The notes: generated from the letters alone by a model not told the origin. A stretch of 64,000 bases of DNA from KBS-96 sp963722585 (GCA_963722585.1 CAVRNU010000008.1:1-64000), one strand, 5' to 3'; positions 35,771 through 45,415 are shown, numbered from the stretch's first letter. A program made the numbers and translations.

Positions 35771-36295
35771 TCACGGCTGGATCGGACGCATGGAGATCGC
35801 CGCAATACGCCAGCCATCAACAGCTTTGACCAGTTGCCAGGTTTCGCTGCCCCGGTTTTCGGCTTTTCCATCGATCTTGAAAACAAAATCGAAATAGACG
35901 GCCGCAATCGTGCCATCCGTGTGGATCACGACGTTGCTGTGTTCTGGGTCGAAACTTTTGAGCGTCGTGGAGACCAACTTCGCGAAGTCTCGATAGCTGC
36001 TGACACGGACTTTCTGGGCGGTTGCCGAATTTGCCTGCGCCCGAGCGTATGCAGAGTCTGTCAGAACGTTCAGCCAGAGATTGGCATCGGGCAGGAACAA
36101 GCCGGAGAGCGTGGTTCCATCATGAGCGAGGATCGCGGCATGATACTCCTTCATTACTTGCTCGATCGCAGCCTCGTCTGCGTGGTGATCGCTGGCGGTC
36201 TGCGTTTGCACTGCGGACGGCGCCGGTGTCTGAGCGATGAGCGCTATCGGCAAAAGGGCAAGAGCCCAGAGTGCGAGGTTATTCAGTTTCAGCAT
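35771..36295 (-). CDS. Secreted NTF2-like protein
   Basis: 174 residues: a signal peptide (LALWALALLPIALIAQ) and an NTF2/DUF4440-like domain (AAIEQVMKEYHAAILAHDG ... WQLVKAVDGWRIAAISMRP). The ATG is chosen for its GAGGAC ribosome site; longer upstream frames are not supported. Probably periplasmic; function unknown. Confidence 0.8.
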   Translation of the reverse strand: MLKLNNLALWALALLPIALIAQTPAPSAVQTQTASDHHADEAAIEQVMKEYHAAILAHDGTTLSGLFLPDANLWLNVLTDSAYARAQANSATAQKVRVSSYRDFAKLVSTTLKSFDPEHSNVVIHTDGTIAAVYFDFVFKIDGKAENRGSETWQLVKAVDGWRIAAISMRPIQP

Positions 36296-36357
36296 GATTT
36301 TGTCCTCAATTCGAAACAGATGAAGTGTTTTTAATTTGCCGCACCAGCGGCGGGACA

Positions 36358-37161
36358 TTAAGCCCGCAGAGCCGCGAGACCCAAATGCAATACCGCAATC
36401 CAGCTTCTCGGCTTCCATGTATCCAGACCAGCGGAAAACCGCGCGACCCGTACGAGCTCCCGTGGTGAAAAATCAGGAGGCAGTTTCGCCATGATCTTGG
36501 CGGCCCGGTCGCGGTTCCCCGGTGCCTTGTCTCGTTCGGCTCGTTGCAGCAGTTTCCGGAGCTGCTGGATGGTTGGATCGGGGCAGTAGGCCGGCGTTCC
36601 AGGTTGGTAGCGCCAGGATTCGGAACGCAGGCCGGCGTCGACAGCGTCGAAACCCATCTGGTCCAGAAGAGCCATTACCGGTTGCTTCGATTTGAGGTCG
36701 TCTCCTGAGACGGGAAGTGCGATCCGCCCCTTCGAACCCTCCGGAAGACCTTTGTGGAGAAGGCTGTCGGCCACAATGTTGTTGAACGCCTTGATGACGG
36801 GACGGCCCAACACAAGAGAGGTCCACGCACCTTCGATCATTCCACTTTCAATCTCGGGAATCACACCATCGCGGAGCGGATAGTAATTTCCGGTGTCGAC
36901 GATCGGCGATGAAATAGATAGATCGGAAAGCAAGTCCTTCGGAAGCGAAGGCACGCTTTTCATGGGAATTGTGATAACGAGCAGATCCACTCCTCTTGCT
37001 GTCTCTAAAATGTCAACCGGAGTAGCGCCTGTCTTCTGGGCAATCTGAGAAAGCGTTTCCGGACCGCGCGAGTTTGCGATCAACACGGTATGACGGAGTC
37101 TGCGGAAATGCAGGGCAAGCGCTGATCCGATGTTGCCCGCTCCTATGATTCCGATCTTCAT
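36358..37161 (-). CDS. NADP-binding oxidoreductase (F420-reductase fold), long form
   Basis: 267 residues with MKIGIIGAGNIGSALALHF (GxGxxG) and DLLVITIPMKSVPSLP, and a longer C-terminal helical extension (about 190-267, RKLLQRAERDKAPGNRDRA) absent from its two neighbours. The FNNIVADSLL motif in the middle parallels the FNHLPA motif of the paralogues. Probably an NADPH-dependent reductase. Confidence 0.82.
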   Translation of the reverse strand: MKIGIIGAGNIGSALALHFRRLRHTVLIANSRGPETLSQIAQKTGATPVDILETARGVDLLVITIPMKSVPSLPKDLLSDLSISSPIVDTGNYYPLRDGVIPEIESGMIEGAWTSLVLGRPVIKAFNNIVADSLLHKGLPEGSKGRIALPVSGDDLKSKQPVMALLDQMGFDAVDAGLRSESWRYQPGTPAYCPDPTIQQLRKLLQRAERDKAPGNRDRAAKIMAKLPPDFSPRELVRVARFSAGLDTWKPRSWIAVLHLGLAALRA

Positions 37162-37173
37162 CCCTGCTCCTGG

Positions 37174-38166
37174 TTAGTTCTGCGGTATGGTTTGCCGCTC
37201 CGTTGTGGTTTTGGTGAAGCGTTCAGAGAGGAACCAGCCGATCTGCTGGAGTGCCAGCGTCGAGGCGCTCAGTTGGCCCACGGATCCCGGGAAGCCGTGC
37301 ACCATGCCTTCCCAGACATCCAGCTGCGCATCCACTCCGGCCGCCAGAGCCCGGTCGACAAAACGGACAGAGTCATCGAGCAGCACTTCGTCGTTACCGA
37401 CGTGGACGCGAATCGGCGGAAGGCCGGTCAAGTCTGCGCGGAGCGGCGAGGCAGCGGGATCGCTGGGATCGGCTCCATTCAGATAGGACCGCACCAGCTC
37501 GGCCGCCTGGAGTTGGATAAAGTAAGGATCCGCTGCCGCGCGCGTCGTCCAGCTTGCTCCAGAGAGCGAAAGGTCCGTCACTGGGGACAGTGCAATTCCG
37601 GCGATCGGAACCACTTGATTGTTTACCTGAGACGCCTTCAGCGAGAGAAGCAGCCCAAGGGCCAGGGTCCCGCCTGCGGAGTCGCCGGTGACGGCGATCT
37701 TCTTATAGCCAAGCTCGATGAGGCCGGCATAGCAGGCGCGAACGTCCTCAGGAGCTGCCGGAAAGGGATGTTCGGGGGCGAGACGATAATCAGGTGAAAA
37801 CGCAAATGCGCCAGCATGAATCGCGAGGTGCCCGACCAGGTTGCGAAATGCTTTGGCCGAGCCCCAGTTGAACCACCCGCCATGAATGTGGAGGATCACT
37901 GCGTCAGGCTGAGCCTCCTTCGGCTTGCACCACCACCCCGGAACACCGCCCACGGTGCCGGCTTCAAAAATCACATCTTGGGGAACAGCGACGTGCTCCA
38001 TGATGGCATCGAAAGGCACGCGCGCCGCAGTTCCCCGCAAGCGTCCTTTGTTGGGTTCGACGATGGCGCGCAAGCTAGCCATCGCGGTCTTGTCGGCCGT
38101 GTTGATGGGATGGAACGTGGTTGCGCTCCGTTGAACGAAGCGCTGGTCTTCAAGAGATGTCGGCAT
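37174..38166 (-). CDS. HSL-type alpha/beta hydrolase (carboxylesterase)
   Basis: A 330-residue family-IV esterase: oxyanion motif HIHGGWFNWGSAKAF, nucleophile VTGDSAGGTLALG (Ser), acid and His near VGNDEVLLDDS and GMVHGFPG. All catalytic residues are in place. It hydrolyses short esters by family; the natural substrate is unknown. It lies 12 bases upstream of the long NADP-binding oxidoreductase gene. Confidence 0.88.
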   Translation of the reverse strand: MPTSLEDQRFVQRSATTFHPINTADKTAMASLRAIVEPNKGRLRGTAARVPFDAIMEHVAVPQDVIFEAGTVGGVPGWWCKPKEAQPDAVILHIHGGWFNWGSAKAFRNLVGHLAIHAGAFAFSPDYRLAPEHPFPAAPEDVRACYAGLIELGYKKIAVTGDSAGGTLALGLLLSLKASQVNNQVVPIAGIALSPVTDLSLSGASWTTRAAADPYFIQLQAAELVRSYLNGADPSDPAASPLRADLTGLPPIRVHVGNDEVLLDDSVRFVDRALAAGVDAQLDVWEGMVHGFPGSVGQLSASTLALQQIGWFLSERFTKTTTERQTIPQN

Positions 38167-38228
38167 TAAATTTCTCCTCTGTGTACGCCGTTCGCGCTGG
38201 CCTGTTCCGCTATCGCGGTTGGACTTGC

Positions 38229-38894
38229 CTATCGCCGATGACTTGCGAAGAGCGTGCGCTCTGAAAAGTGCTTGTTCTTTAAGTGGCTGATGCGATCAGC
38301 CAAGCTTCTCCAGGTTCTGAAACAGAAGCCCACCAGCTGCCCACCCACAACATGAAGCGGCACGCCGCCCTCTTCTAGCCCTCCGAGTTCGACTGGAGCG
38401 AAGCCAAGCTGAGTGGCTACGGACGCAACGGTTGCGCTGGCATCGGCGTCATTGCTCGATAAGAACACGGCCTGCCGCTGTCTTTCCGGGGAGGGATTCG
38501 TTCCAAGCTGTGCAGCCGGCAGATGATTAAATCCCTTCACGAGGTGTGCTCCTGCAAATGCCCGCGACACAATTTCAGAAGAGAGAACGCCTCCCAACTC
38601 TTCCGGAGTCACATGAAATGTGTTGGTTGTATCGACGATGATCTTGCCCTTCCACTGCTTAGACTGCTTCGCAACATCCTTGTGGGCGGGAAATGGAACA
38701 GCGAGAAAAATGATTTCAGCTTTGCAGGCGTCTTCAATGGATTGTGGAGAGACGCTGGGCCCGAGTTCTTCTCTCAAAGACGTAAGCGTCTCAGGTCCAC
38801 GCGAGTTTGCGATTGCGAAGTCTATATTCTTTCGCGCAAAGACGCGTGCGAGTGCAGTGCCAATCTTGCCGGAACCAATAATGGCGTACTTCAT
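38229..38894 (-). CDS. NADP-binding oxidoreductase (F420-reductase fold)
   Basis: 221 residues with MKYAIIGSGKIGTALARVFA, IIFLAVPFPAHKDVAKQ and GFNHLPAAQLGTNPS. Closely parallel in layout to the 32873 protein. A good ribosome site (AGGAG) precedes the ATG. Third paralogue of the cluster. Confidence 0.85.
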   Translation of the reverse strand: MKYAIIGSGKIGTALARVFARKNIDFAIANSRGPETLTSLREELGPSVSPQSIEDACKAEIIFLAVPFPAHKDVAKQSKQWKGKIIVDTTNTFHVTPEELGGVLSSEIVSRAFAGAHLVKGFNHLPAAQLGTNPSPERQRQAVFLSSNDADASATVASVATQLGFAPVELGGLEEGGVPLHVVGGQLVGFCFRTWRSLADRISHLKNKHFSERTLFASHRR

Positions 38895-38974
38895 AAAACT
38901 TCTCCTGATTCTCAGTGGATGCTGAGGATTGTTGGCAGTTGATTATTCCTTACACGCCTTCGGCGCTGGCTGGC

Positions 38975-39718
38975 TTACCTGGAGGCTGTGCCACCATCGA
39001 CAGGCAGGTCAATGCCTGTGATGAAGCTGCTCTCGTCGGAAGTTAGGAACACGGCTGCCGATGCAAGCTCATCCGCCGTTCCAAGCCGTCCCATTGGGAT
39101 CATCTTGCGGAAATATTCGCTTGTGCCCTCTGGAGACCCTTTAGAGCCGACATGGATCATGGGCGTCTCGGTGGGCCCAGGACTGATCACGTTTGCCCGA
39201 ATGCCACGGCCGGCCAACTCTGCGGTCCAGCTACGGACAAAGGAAACTAGCGCTGCTTTCGTAGCCGAATAGGCGCCGTAGCCCGGAATCCCCATCTGCC
39301 ATGCGGCCGATCCAGAAAGGATGATTGACCCTTTGTCGGCGAGCAGCGGGAGTGCCTTCTGCACTGTGAAGTAGACCCCGCGTGCATTCAGGTTGAAGTG
39401 CTTGTCATAGGATTCCGGAGTCGAGCTCGTAAGCGAAACAGGATCAACAACGCCGGCATTTGCGAAGACGATATCGATATGTCCCTTCGCTTTTCGCACG
39501 ACATCGTAGAGATGATCGAGGTCGTCGAGTTTCGAGACGTCCCCCTGAACTGCCGTGACATTCTTTCCGATCAATGAGACTGCCTTATCCAGTTCCTCTT
39601 GGCGACGGCCGGTAATAAAAACGTAGGCACCTTCCTTCACAAACCGTCTGGCTGTAGCGAGCCCGATGCCGCTATTCCCTCCAGTGATTACAGCTACCTT
39701 GCCTTCAAGTGCACCCAT
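38975..39718 (-). CDS. Short-chain dehydrogenase/reductase
   Basis: Complete SDR of 247 residues: TGGNSGIG cofactor site, FANAGVV (NNAG variant), SGSAAW with catalytic Ser, YGAYSATKAAL (Tyr-x3-Lys), PGPTETPM. The start is set at the ATG following AAGGAG. All catalytic residues are present, so an active NAD(P)H-dependent oxidoreductase is expected. Confidence 0.9.
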   Translation of the reverse strand: MGALEGKVAVITGGNSGIGLATARRFVKEGAYVFITGRRQEELDKAVSLIGKNVTAVQGDVSKLDDLDHLYDVVRKAKGHIDIVFANAGVVDPVSLTSSTPESYDKHFNLNARGVYFTVQKALPLLADKGSIILSGSAAWQMGIPGYGAYSATKAALVSFVRSWTAELAGRGIRANVISPGPTETPMIHVGSKGSPEGTSEYFRKMIPMGRLGTADELASAAVFLTSDESSFITGIDLPVDGGTASR

Positions 39719-39793
39719 CGATTTCTCCTTTAACTGTCCGTTGTTCACACTGTTCCGTAACACCAGCAACACCATGGCCGAAATGCAGATGGC

Positions 39794-40666
39794 CTAACGC
39801 GCCGCAACGGCAATCGTGTTCCAGTACGCCTCCAGCCATCGATCGAAAGTGTGGGTCGCCGGATATTCGCGCTGCACCTCCTCAATGTTGAAGTGAAAGC
39901 CTTTTTCGTCGAACCAGCGGTACATCACCGTCAGCTCCTGTCCCATGTTCTTCTCGAACTGGTCCCAGGAAACCTGAACGTACTGCACATCTCGCCCGGT
40001 CGCACGGCTGAATGCGTCGGCAATCTGCTGCATCGATAATTCTTCGCCGGCCAGCGAAAATGTCCTGTTCTTCCATTTGCCGGGATGCTCAAACGCAAGC
40101 GCTGCAAACGCGCCGATGTCACCCACTGCTACCATCTGCAAGTGTGTCGTCGGGCTTAACGGCTGCTGGAGCTGCCCGTTCCGGATCGACTCGCCGAACG
40201 CCCTCTGCCAGTTCTCCATGAAGAAAACAGGCCGCAGAATCGTATACTGTAAGCCGCTCGATCGCAGATGCTCTTCCACTTTGAGTTTGGTTTCGAAGTG
40301 AGGAATGCCTGTATCTTCGTCGGCCGAACCAACCGAACTGTAAACGAAATGGCTAATGCCCTGCCGCTTCGCCGCCTCGATGACCGCCGCTCCCTGCTGG
40401 ATCTCATTGGTCGTGTAGGGCTGCACGGAGAATACGCCGTACACACCATCCATCGCGCGCGTCAAGCTGTCGGGATCATCGAGGCTTCCCTGAAACACTT
40501 CCTCCCCGTACCCCATCAGTTGACGTGCTTTGTTGCTATTCGGATCCCGCACCAGCGCGCGCAACTTGAATCCTTTCTTCTGCAGGTGCTGATACACGGC
40601 GCCTCCCTGCCGACCGGTGGCACCTGTCACCAGAATTATTTGTTCGTTGTTCTTCGGCACGCCCAT
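39794..40666 (-). CDS. NmrA-like NAD(P)-binding protein
   Basis: 290 residues: atypical SDR with ILVTGATGRQGGAVYQHLQK, FSVQPYTTNEIQQGAAVI and YSSVGSADEDTGIPHFETK, typical of NmrA/HSCARG-like NADPH sensors or quinone-oxidoreductase-like proteins. The ATG follows AAGGAG. It is divergently arranged with a TetR gene, sharing the 40667-40764 control region. Confidence 0.88.
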   Translation of the reverse strand: MGVPKNNEQIILVTGATGRQGGAVYQHLQKKGFKLRALVRDPNSNKARQLMGYGEEVFQGSLDDPDSLTRAMDGVYGVFSVQPYTTNEIQQGAAVIEAAKRQGISHFVYSSVGSADEDTGIPHFETKLKVEEHLRSSGLQYTILRPVFFMENWQRAFGESIRNGQLQQPLSPTTHLQMVAVGDIGAFAALAFEHPGKWKNRTFSLAGEELSMQQIADAFSRATGRDVQYVQVSWDQFEKNMGQELTVMYRWFDEKGFHFNIEEVQREYPATHTFDRWLEAYWNTIAVAAR

Positions 40667-40692
40667 TTTTATCTCCTTTGATTTTCTGTAGC

Positions 40693-40725
40693 CCGCATAT
40701 ATTTCTGCAGTCCGCATATATACGG
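40693..40725. promoter_or_regulatory. Probable TetR operator between nmrA-like and tetR genes
   Basis: CCGCATATAT occurs twice (40693 and 40712, 19 bases apart). The second copy extends to the near-palindrome CCGCATATATACGG. The position between two divergent genes, one a TetR regulator, fits an operator for both. Confidence 0.5.
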
Positions 40726-40764
40726 AACTATCACTACAGATGTGTTGAAAGGCGGATGGGATGC

Positions 40765-41397
40765 ATGATTTCGCAATCTGATATGGAAGTGATGAGCAAA
40801 GACATGAAAACAGCGAACGGAAAGACGGGACGGCCGATCAGCTTTGATAAAGACGCGGCGCTAGAGGCTGCAATGCTGCTTTTTTGGGAACGAGGCTATG
40901 AAGGGACTTCCATTGCCGATCTTACCCAGGCAATGGGCCTCAACCCCTCAAGCATCTATGCAGCCTTCGGCGACAAGCACGCCTTGTTTTCACTTGCCGT
41001 AAAGCGCTACATGGAAATTCGGGCGCAATATGCGGTGGAGGCGCCGACCCTCAAAAGGGTCATTCGTGCACTCTTCGACAACACGATTGCATTCCTCACT
41101 ACGCCCGGCCATCCGCCTACCTGTATGACACTGGCAGGGGCGGTGGGCTGCAGCGTAGACGCTAAACCGGCGAGAGATCTCATGACGGAGATACGGAAGC
41201 AGAATCAAGTTGCCCTTCGGAAGCGCCTTCTCAAAGCGCGGAAAAGCGGAGAGTTGCCGAAGGGCATCAATTTGGACGACTACACCCGGTACCTCTCAAC
41301 CATCATTGCCGGTCTTTCCATCCAGGCAGCAAACGGTTCGACGAAGGAGGAACTCAAGCGGACCGCGAAGATGGCCCTTCGGCACTTGGGTTCCTGA
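40765..41397 (+). CDS. TetR-family transcriptional regulator
   Basis: About 210 residues: N-terminal helix-turn-helix (AAMLLFWERGYEGTSIADLT then GLNPSSIYAAFGDKHALF), followed by the C-terminal ligand-binding domain with PPTCMTLAGAVGCS. It belongs to the subgroup that controls reductase genes. Upstream ATGs at 40756 and downstream at 40792 are alternatives. It probably represses the divergent NmrA-like gene and perhaps the row behind it. Confidence 0.88.
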   Translation: MISQSDMEVMSKDMKTANGKTGRPISFDKDAALEAAMLLFWERGYEGTSIADLTQAMGLNPSSIYAAFGDKHALFSLAVKRYMEIRAQYAVEAPTLKRVIRALFDNTIAFLTTPGHPPTCMTLAGAVGCSVDAKPARDLMTEIRKQNQVALRKRLLKARKSGELPKGINLDDYTRYLSTIIAGLSIQAANGSTKEELKRTAKMALRHLGS

Positions 41398-41423
41398 GGC
41401 GTGGCGTGGCCGCTCCGGCTCTA

Positions 41424-42167
41424 TCACCACACTGCATGATTGATCGCCGCATAGCGAATTGCCTCGGTTTCCCTTGCAGTCCCGATCGGCTCGTACTTCT
41501 TCTGAAAACTCTCGAGCACCTCAGGCGGTGCGTTTTCCGGTGTACCACTTTGAAACACAGGGTTGGGTGCATACTCAATCGCAAGCTGGATCTCCTGAGC
41601 AGCTGCGTCTCCACGCAGAAGAGACACCAGCACCAGGGCCGCATCCAGCCCAGCCGTCACGCCAGCGGCGCTGATGAGGTTGCCATCGATCACCACCCTT
41701 GCATCGCCAAGAACCGCTCCGTAATGCCGCATCAGATGCTGCGCACTCCAATGAGTCGTCACCTGTCTTCCTGTGAGCACACCTGCCGCACCACACAGCA
41801 GGGCTCCGGTACAGACCGAAAACAGGAGCTTTTCCCTCTCTACGTGTTTGCGGATGAGGCCTAGCACTTCCTCGTCGTGCATCAGCGCCTGCTGACCATA
41901 ACCGCCGGGAACGAGCAGTACATCGAATATTCCTGCTTCCGCGATCCTCACATCCGGCGAAAGCCGAAGCCCCTGCACGTCACGCACCGGCTCAACTCCT
42001 TTTCCGATGATCTGGATGGTTGTATCCGACATTCGTGAAAGAACTTCGAACGGCCCCGTGAAGTCGATCTGATCCATCTGCTCGAAGATCAGGCAGCCCA
42101 CAGAAAGCGGCCGCGTAGTCCTCTCCGGTTTTGATCTCTCGCTCACAAGCAAAGGAACGCTCATCAT
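41424..42167 (-). CDS. DJ-1/PfpI-family protein, isonitrile hydratase-like
   Basis: 247 residues with a class-I glutamine-amidotransferase-like fold. The nucleophile Cys is in LLFSVCTGALLCGAAG, the acidic partner in DFTGPFEVL, and GGYGQQALM is conserved. Close in pattern to cyclohexyl-isocyanide hydratases and to the sensor half of GlxA regulators. It overlaps the start of the upstream XRE gene by 4 bases, so they form a pair. Confidence 0.85.
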   Translation of the reverse strand: MMSVPLLVSERSKPERTTRPLSVGCLIFEQMDQIDFTGPFEVLSRMSDTTIQIIGKGVEPVRDVQGLRLSPDVRIAEAGIFDVLLVPGGYGQQALMHDEEVLGLIRKHVEREKLLFSVCTGALLCGAAGVLTGRQVTTHWSAQHLMRHYGAVLGDARVVIDGNLISAAGVTAGLDAALVLVSLLRGDAAAQEIQLAIEYAPNPVFQSGTPENAPPEVLESFQKKYEPIGTARETEAIRYAAINHAVW

Positions 42168-42802
42168 GCCGATCTCTCCTCAGCATTGGTTGGGAACATA
42201 GACTCCACGCGCAATTCCTGCGCCGTGATGCACTGCGGCGTGCCAACAGTTGTGATCAAAGAGAAGTAAGAAAAGCGTTGGCTCCCTCGCCGAAATACAA
42301 TTGGCAGGACAGGGCTTTGCCGAGCAATCGGCGGCTTTGCGCTGCAGCGCCGGGATACTGCCTCAACTGCTTCAGCAGTTCCTGGAGTTTCGCATCCAGC
42401 ACCTGCCCTACCGCTTCCCGGTGGACCCTTTGCAGCAGACCGGCAGTGACGGTCCAACACCAGTGCCGGATGCGGCTCATGTTGCTGCAGCATCCGGTCA
42501 ATGGCCTGCGTCACGATATCCATCTGTTCGGCATCCATGCTTTGCTTGCTGTACTGAGGGGCGAATCCCGCTGCCAGCAGCAGAGCATTCCTCTCGCGGA
42601 GAGGGACATTCAAAGCATCGGAAACAATCGAAAGAAAATCCCGACTGGGCGAGCTTCGCCCTCTCTCCACGAAGCTCAGCTGACGTTGCGCGATGCCGGT
42701 ATCCATCGAGAGGTCGAGCTGGCTCTTGCCGCGCTGCTGTCTCCAGTAGCGCAGCAAATCGCCGAGTTGAGGAACTGGGGGAGCCGACTGCGTTCCCATC
42801 AC
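42164..42802 (-). CDS. XRE/MmyB-type regulator with damaged ligand domain
   Basis: The N-terminal helix-turn-helix (LLRYWRQQRGKSQLDLSMDT ... SFVERGRSSPSRDFLS) is intact. The MmyB-like domain starts (HPALVLDRH) but then reads out of frame; the expected LLQRVHREAVGQVLDAKLQE lies in another frame at 42460-42350. The end (SPVLPIVFRRGSQRFSYFS ... TPQCITAQELRVESMFP) is in frame again. The segment between LDRH and LLQRV also appears deleted. The protein may still bind DNA but not ligand. Confidence 0.7.
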   Translation of the reverse strand: MMGTQSAPPVPQLGDLLRYWRQQRGKSQLDLSMDTGIAQRQLSFVERGRSSPSRDFLSIVSDALNVPLRERNALLLAAGFAPQYSKQSMDAEQMDIVTQAIDRMLQQHEPHPALVLDRHCRSAAKGPPGSGRAGAGCETPGTAEAVEAVSRRCSAKPPIARQSPVLPIVFRRGSQRFSYFSLITTVGTPQCITAQELRVESMFPTNAEERSA

Positions 42803-42880
42803 GACTTCCTCCTGTCAGAAACTGGAATCTGGCAAATCCATACGCGCCGCGAATCTGCCAGAGCGTGAGCTTTTTTTTCA

Positions 42881-43453
42881 TCAGCCTTGCCAGGCGTACC
42901 GCCGAAACGGTTCATCCAGCGTCGGATTGGCAATGGTTCCAACGTAGTTTGTGATTGTCGAAGCCGACACCATGGCGATCACCTCGAAAACCTGTTCTTT
43001 CGTGAAGCCGGCAGCGAGGAACGAATCGAGTTCCTGTTCGCTCAAATGCCCGCGCTTCTCAATCAGCGCCTTTGCCAGGGAGGACAGTGCAGCAAATCAA
43101 TTGTCTGCAGGCAGGCGCCGCCCGCGAATCGCGTCGGTCTCTTCGGAACTGATTCCCTGTTGGAGCGCAAGGGCTGTATGGAACGCGACGGCATACTTGC
43201 AGGAGTTCGTAACGGCATCGGTCAGCAGAACGATTTGGTTCTCCGCCTCGGTGAAGCCCGGGCTATGGACCTGCTGGAATGCACCAACGAGAGAGTTGAT
43301 AAGTTTCGGTGAATTTGCGATGACTGCGGGAAGGTTCGGTAAAACACCAAACGCCTGCTGCAACCATTCGAGCGCTGGTTTCGAGTTCTCTGGCGCCGAC
43401 GCGATCGTATGAATCGGATAGTTAGCCACGTGATTTTCCGTTGTGATCGACAT
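42881..43453 (-). pseudogene. Carboxymuconolactone decarboxylase-family protein with in-frame TGA
   Basis: An ATG with a good ribosome site (AAGGAG) begins an AhpD-like CMD protein (PALEWLQQAFGVLPNLPAVI; FTEAENQIVLLTDAVTNSCKY). It stops at TGA 43097-43099 after RRLPADN and continues in the same frame to its natural end (LSSLAKALIEKRGHLSEQEL ... DEPFRRYAWQG, TGA 42881). Arg (CGA to TGA) is the likely lost residue. The CxxC of peroxidase-type members is absent: only one Cys is seen. Confidence 0.75.
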
Positions 43454-43524
43454 GTGATTCTCCTTCGTGATCTGTAGCCCGGCCGGCGTTCCTGTCGGCT
43501 ACTGGTTTAGTGTTGAATAGATTG

Positions 43525-43575
43525 CGAAGCGCATCAATTACCTCGCAGGTAATTGATGATGTTGTGGACGCTTCG
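43525..43575. repeat. Nested perfect inverted repeat
   Basis: CATCAATTACCT-CGC-AGGTAATTGATG (43532-43558) is a perfect 12-bp stem with a 3-base loop. It is flanked by an outer CGAAGCG ... CGCTTCG pair (43525-43531 / 43569-43575). It lies between the CMD gene and the GlxA-type gene, with no T-tract, so a protein-binding or cruciform site is more likely than a terminator. Confidence 0.65.
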
Positions 43576-43755
43576 GTGCTGTGCGTTTCTTTGTTACATA
43601 ACGTTTAATTGGATTAGCTCGCGAGGTGCATGGACGAAGCGGGGCGCTTTCCGAGCGGTCACACTGTGGTCAATTTAGCAATGAGACAGTGATTCAATAA
43701 GAGCAAAAAGAGACAAAAGAGCCACGATTTCTGCCAACTCAAGCAGGACAGAAAG

Positions 43756-44800
43756 TTATCGCACACGGGCGTCTCCGAAAGCAGCTCGGTATTGGCTGGG
43801 CGTAACGCCCAAGCGGCGCAAGAATGCACGCCGAAGAATCTCCGCAGAAGTAAAACCAGAGGCAATCGCGATCTCTTCAAGGGCCATTGCGGTCGATTCC
43901 ATCTGACGACGCGCGGCTTCGAGTCGCAGGTCCTCGATGTACTTTGCCGGAGTCTTGCCCACCTCCTGTTGAAACAGGCGAGCGAAATTCCGGGGACTCG
44001 TGGCTGCACGCCGGGCGAGTGCGTCGATGGAGAGGCCGCGCCGGAGGTTGTCAGGAAGCCAAGCGAGCAGATCGCCGAGGGGCCGGCTCGCAGACATCTG
44101 GGCCATGAGAGTAGCGCTGAACTGCGACTGGCCGCCCGGCCGCCGCAGAAACACCACCATCATTTGAGCAACCGCCAGAGCGGCAGACCTGCCCAGATCC
44201 TCCTCCACCAATGCGAGCGCGAGATCGATTCCGGCGGTTACGCCTGCTGACGTATAGCAGTTACCGTCTCGGATATAGATCGGTGTAGAGTCCCACGATC
44301 ACGCGCGGATAGTCGCGCGCAAGTTCTTCGCACCAGTTCCAGTGCGTCGTCGCTCGACGACCATCGAGCAGGCCGGCCTCTGCCAGAACCAGCGCTCCGG
44401 TGCAGATCGAACCAAAGCGTCGACTGCCGGCGCATCGGTCTTTCAGCCAGTTTAAGAATCTCGGTTCGTATCGCACCTGCGAGACGCCGTCGTATCCAGC
44501 GACAAGAAGCGTATCGACCGGGCCGCGATACTCGCGCCAGGTCTTATCCGTTCGCACCGGTTTCCCTATATGGCTCAGAACATCGCGATCCAGTCCGGCC
44601 GAGATGACGATTACTTCGTATATCGGTCCGTCGCTCCGGGAGCGATTGGCATCGCCGAATACCTCCAGCGGGCCGAATACATCCAGCGTTCTCACCGGCG
44701 GGACAGCGACGATCAGGACGCGACGTGCACTTCCTCTTAGCGAAGGGTTATTCTCGGCGTTGCCTTGCACCGCGCGGCGGGTGCGCTTAGTGCTGTTCAT
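43756..44800 (-). pseudogene. GlxA-type AraC regulator, frameshifted between its two domains
   Basis: The DJ-1-like sensor half (VLIVAVPPVRTLDVFGPLEV; SICTGALVLAEAGLLDG) runs from 44800 to about 44290. The middle STPIYIRDGNCYTSAGVTAG follows only if one G of a GGG (near 44292) is dropped. The AraC helix-turn-helix pair (LSIDALARRAATSPRNFARL; ALEEIAIASGFTSAEILRRA) lies in the frame starting at 44211. The two halves are therefore split; a separate AraC domain could still be made from the 44211 start. Confidence 0.8.
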
Positions 44801-45102
44801 TGTCTGTCCCGTCGCACTTTCCGTCCTGCGATCTCCTCCGGGGCATCTATAAGCGCATTATCGCCAACTCGCTCATTGACCCGCGGGTCGGTACCGATAT
44901 GTCGGCCAGGGTCCGGCGAAGGCAGCCAACCGAGCTTTCGAAGCTCAATGGGGCATCTGTTGCTCGTAGATCGGTTTTGGAGGTGCGTCACTCCAGCAGT
45001 CGTGTAAACCGCGTGCCCTGAATCAATCAGGCATGCGGCGAAGCGGGGGTTTGACCTAATCGTTCGCTTTAGGACAGACGCGAAAAGGTCGACTTCAAGG
45101 AA
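44801..45102. other. Gap without a supportable gene
   Basis: About 300 bases; short frames only, none with a ribosome site or family signal. Confidence 0.3.
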
Positions 45103-45297
45103 TTACCGACGATGCGGCGAGATCGACGCCTGAATCGACCGCAACGTCTCGTTCACGTCCCGCAGCTCGTCCTTGCTCGCCATGCGCTCGAGCCCGCGCT
45201 GGACCTCGCGGTCGCGGCGAAGGTACTCTTCCCGGTCGACGGAATGCTCCACCTGCTTGTCGAGCTGGGTCTGCGTCCGCGCCCACCGGGACAGCTC
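45103..45297 (-). pseudogene. C-terminal remnant of a coiled-coil protein
   Basis: Sixty-four codons (LSRWARTQTQLDKQVEHSVD ... LRDVNETLRSIQASISPHRR) are strongly charged and heptad-like, ending in TAA. A stop lies just upstream and no start codon is available, so this is a leftover 3' end. Family not recognised. Confidence 0.35.
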
Positions 45298-45415
45298 TCA
45301 CATGCCTTGACGAGGAAGAAGCTGCGCGGGCTAAGCTTTCACTCCTCGCTCAGAATGACAAGAGCTGCTCGGACCGGAGGTCCTAACGCGGCTCTTTTGG
45401 GCGGGCGTAAGGTCG

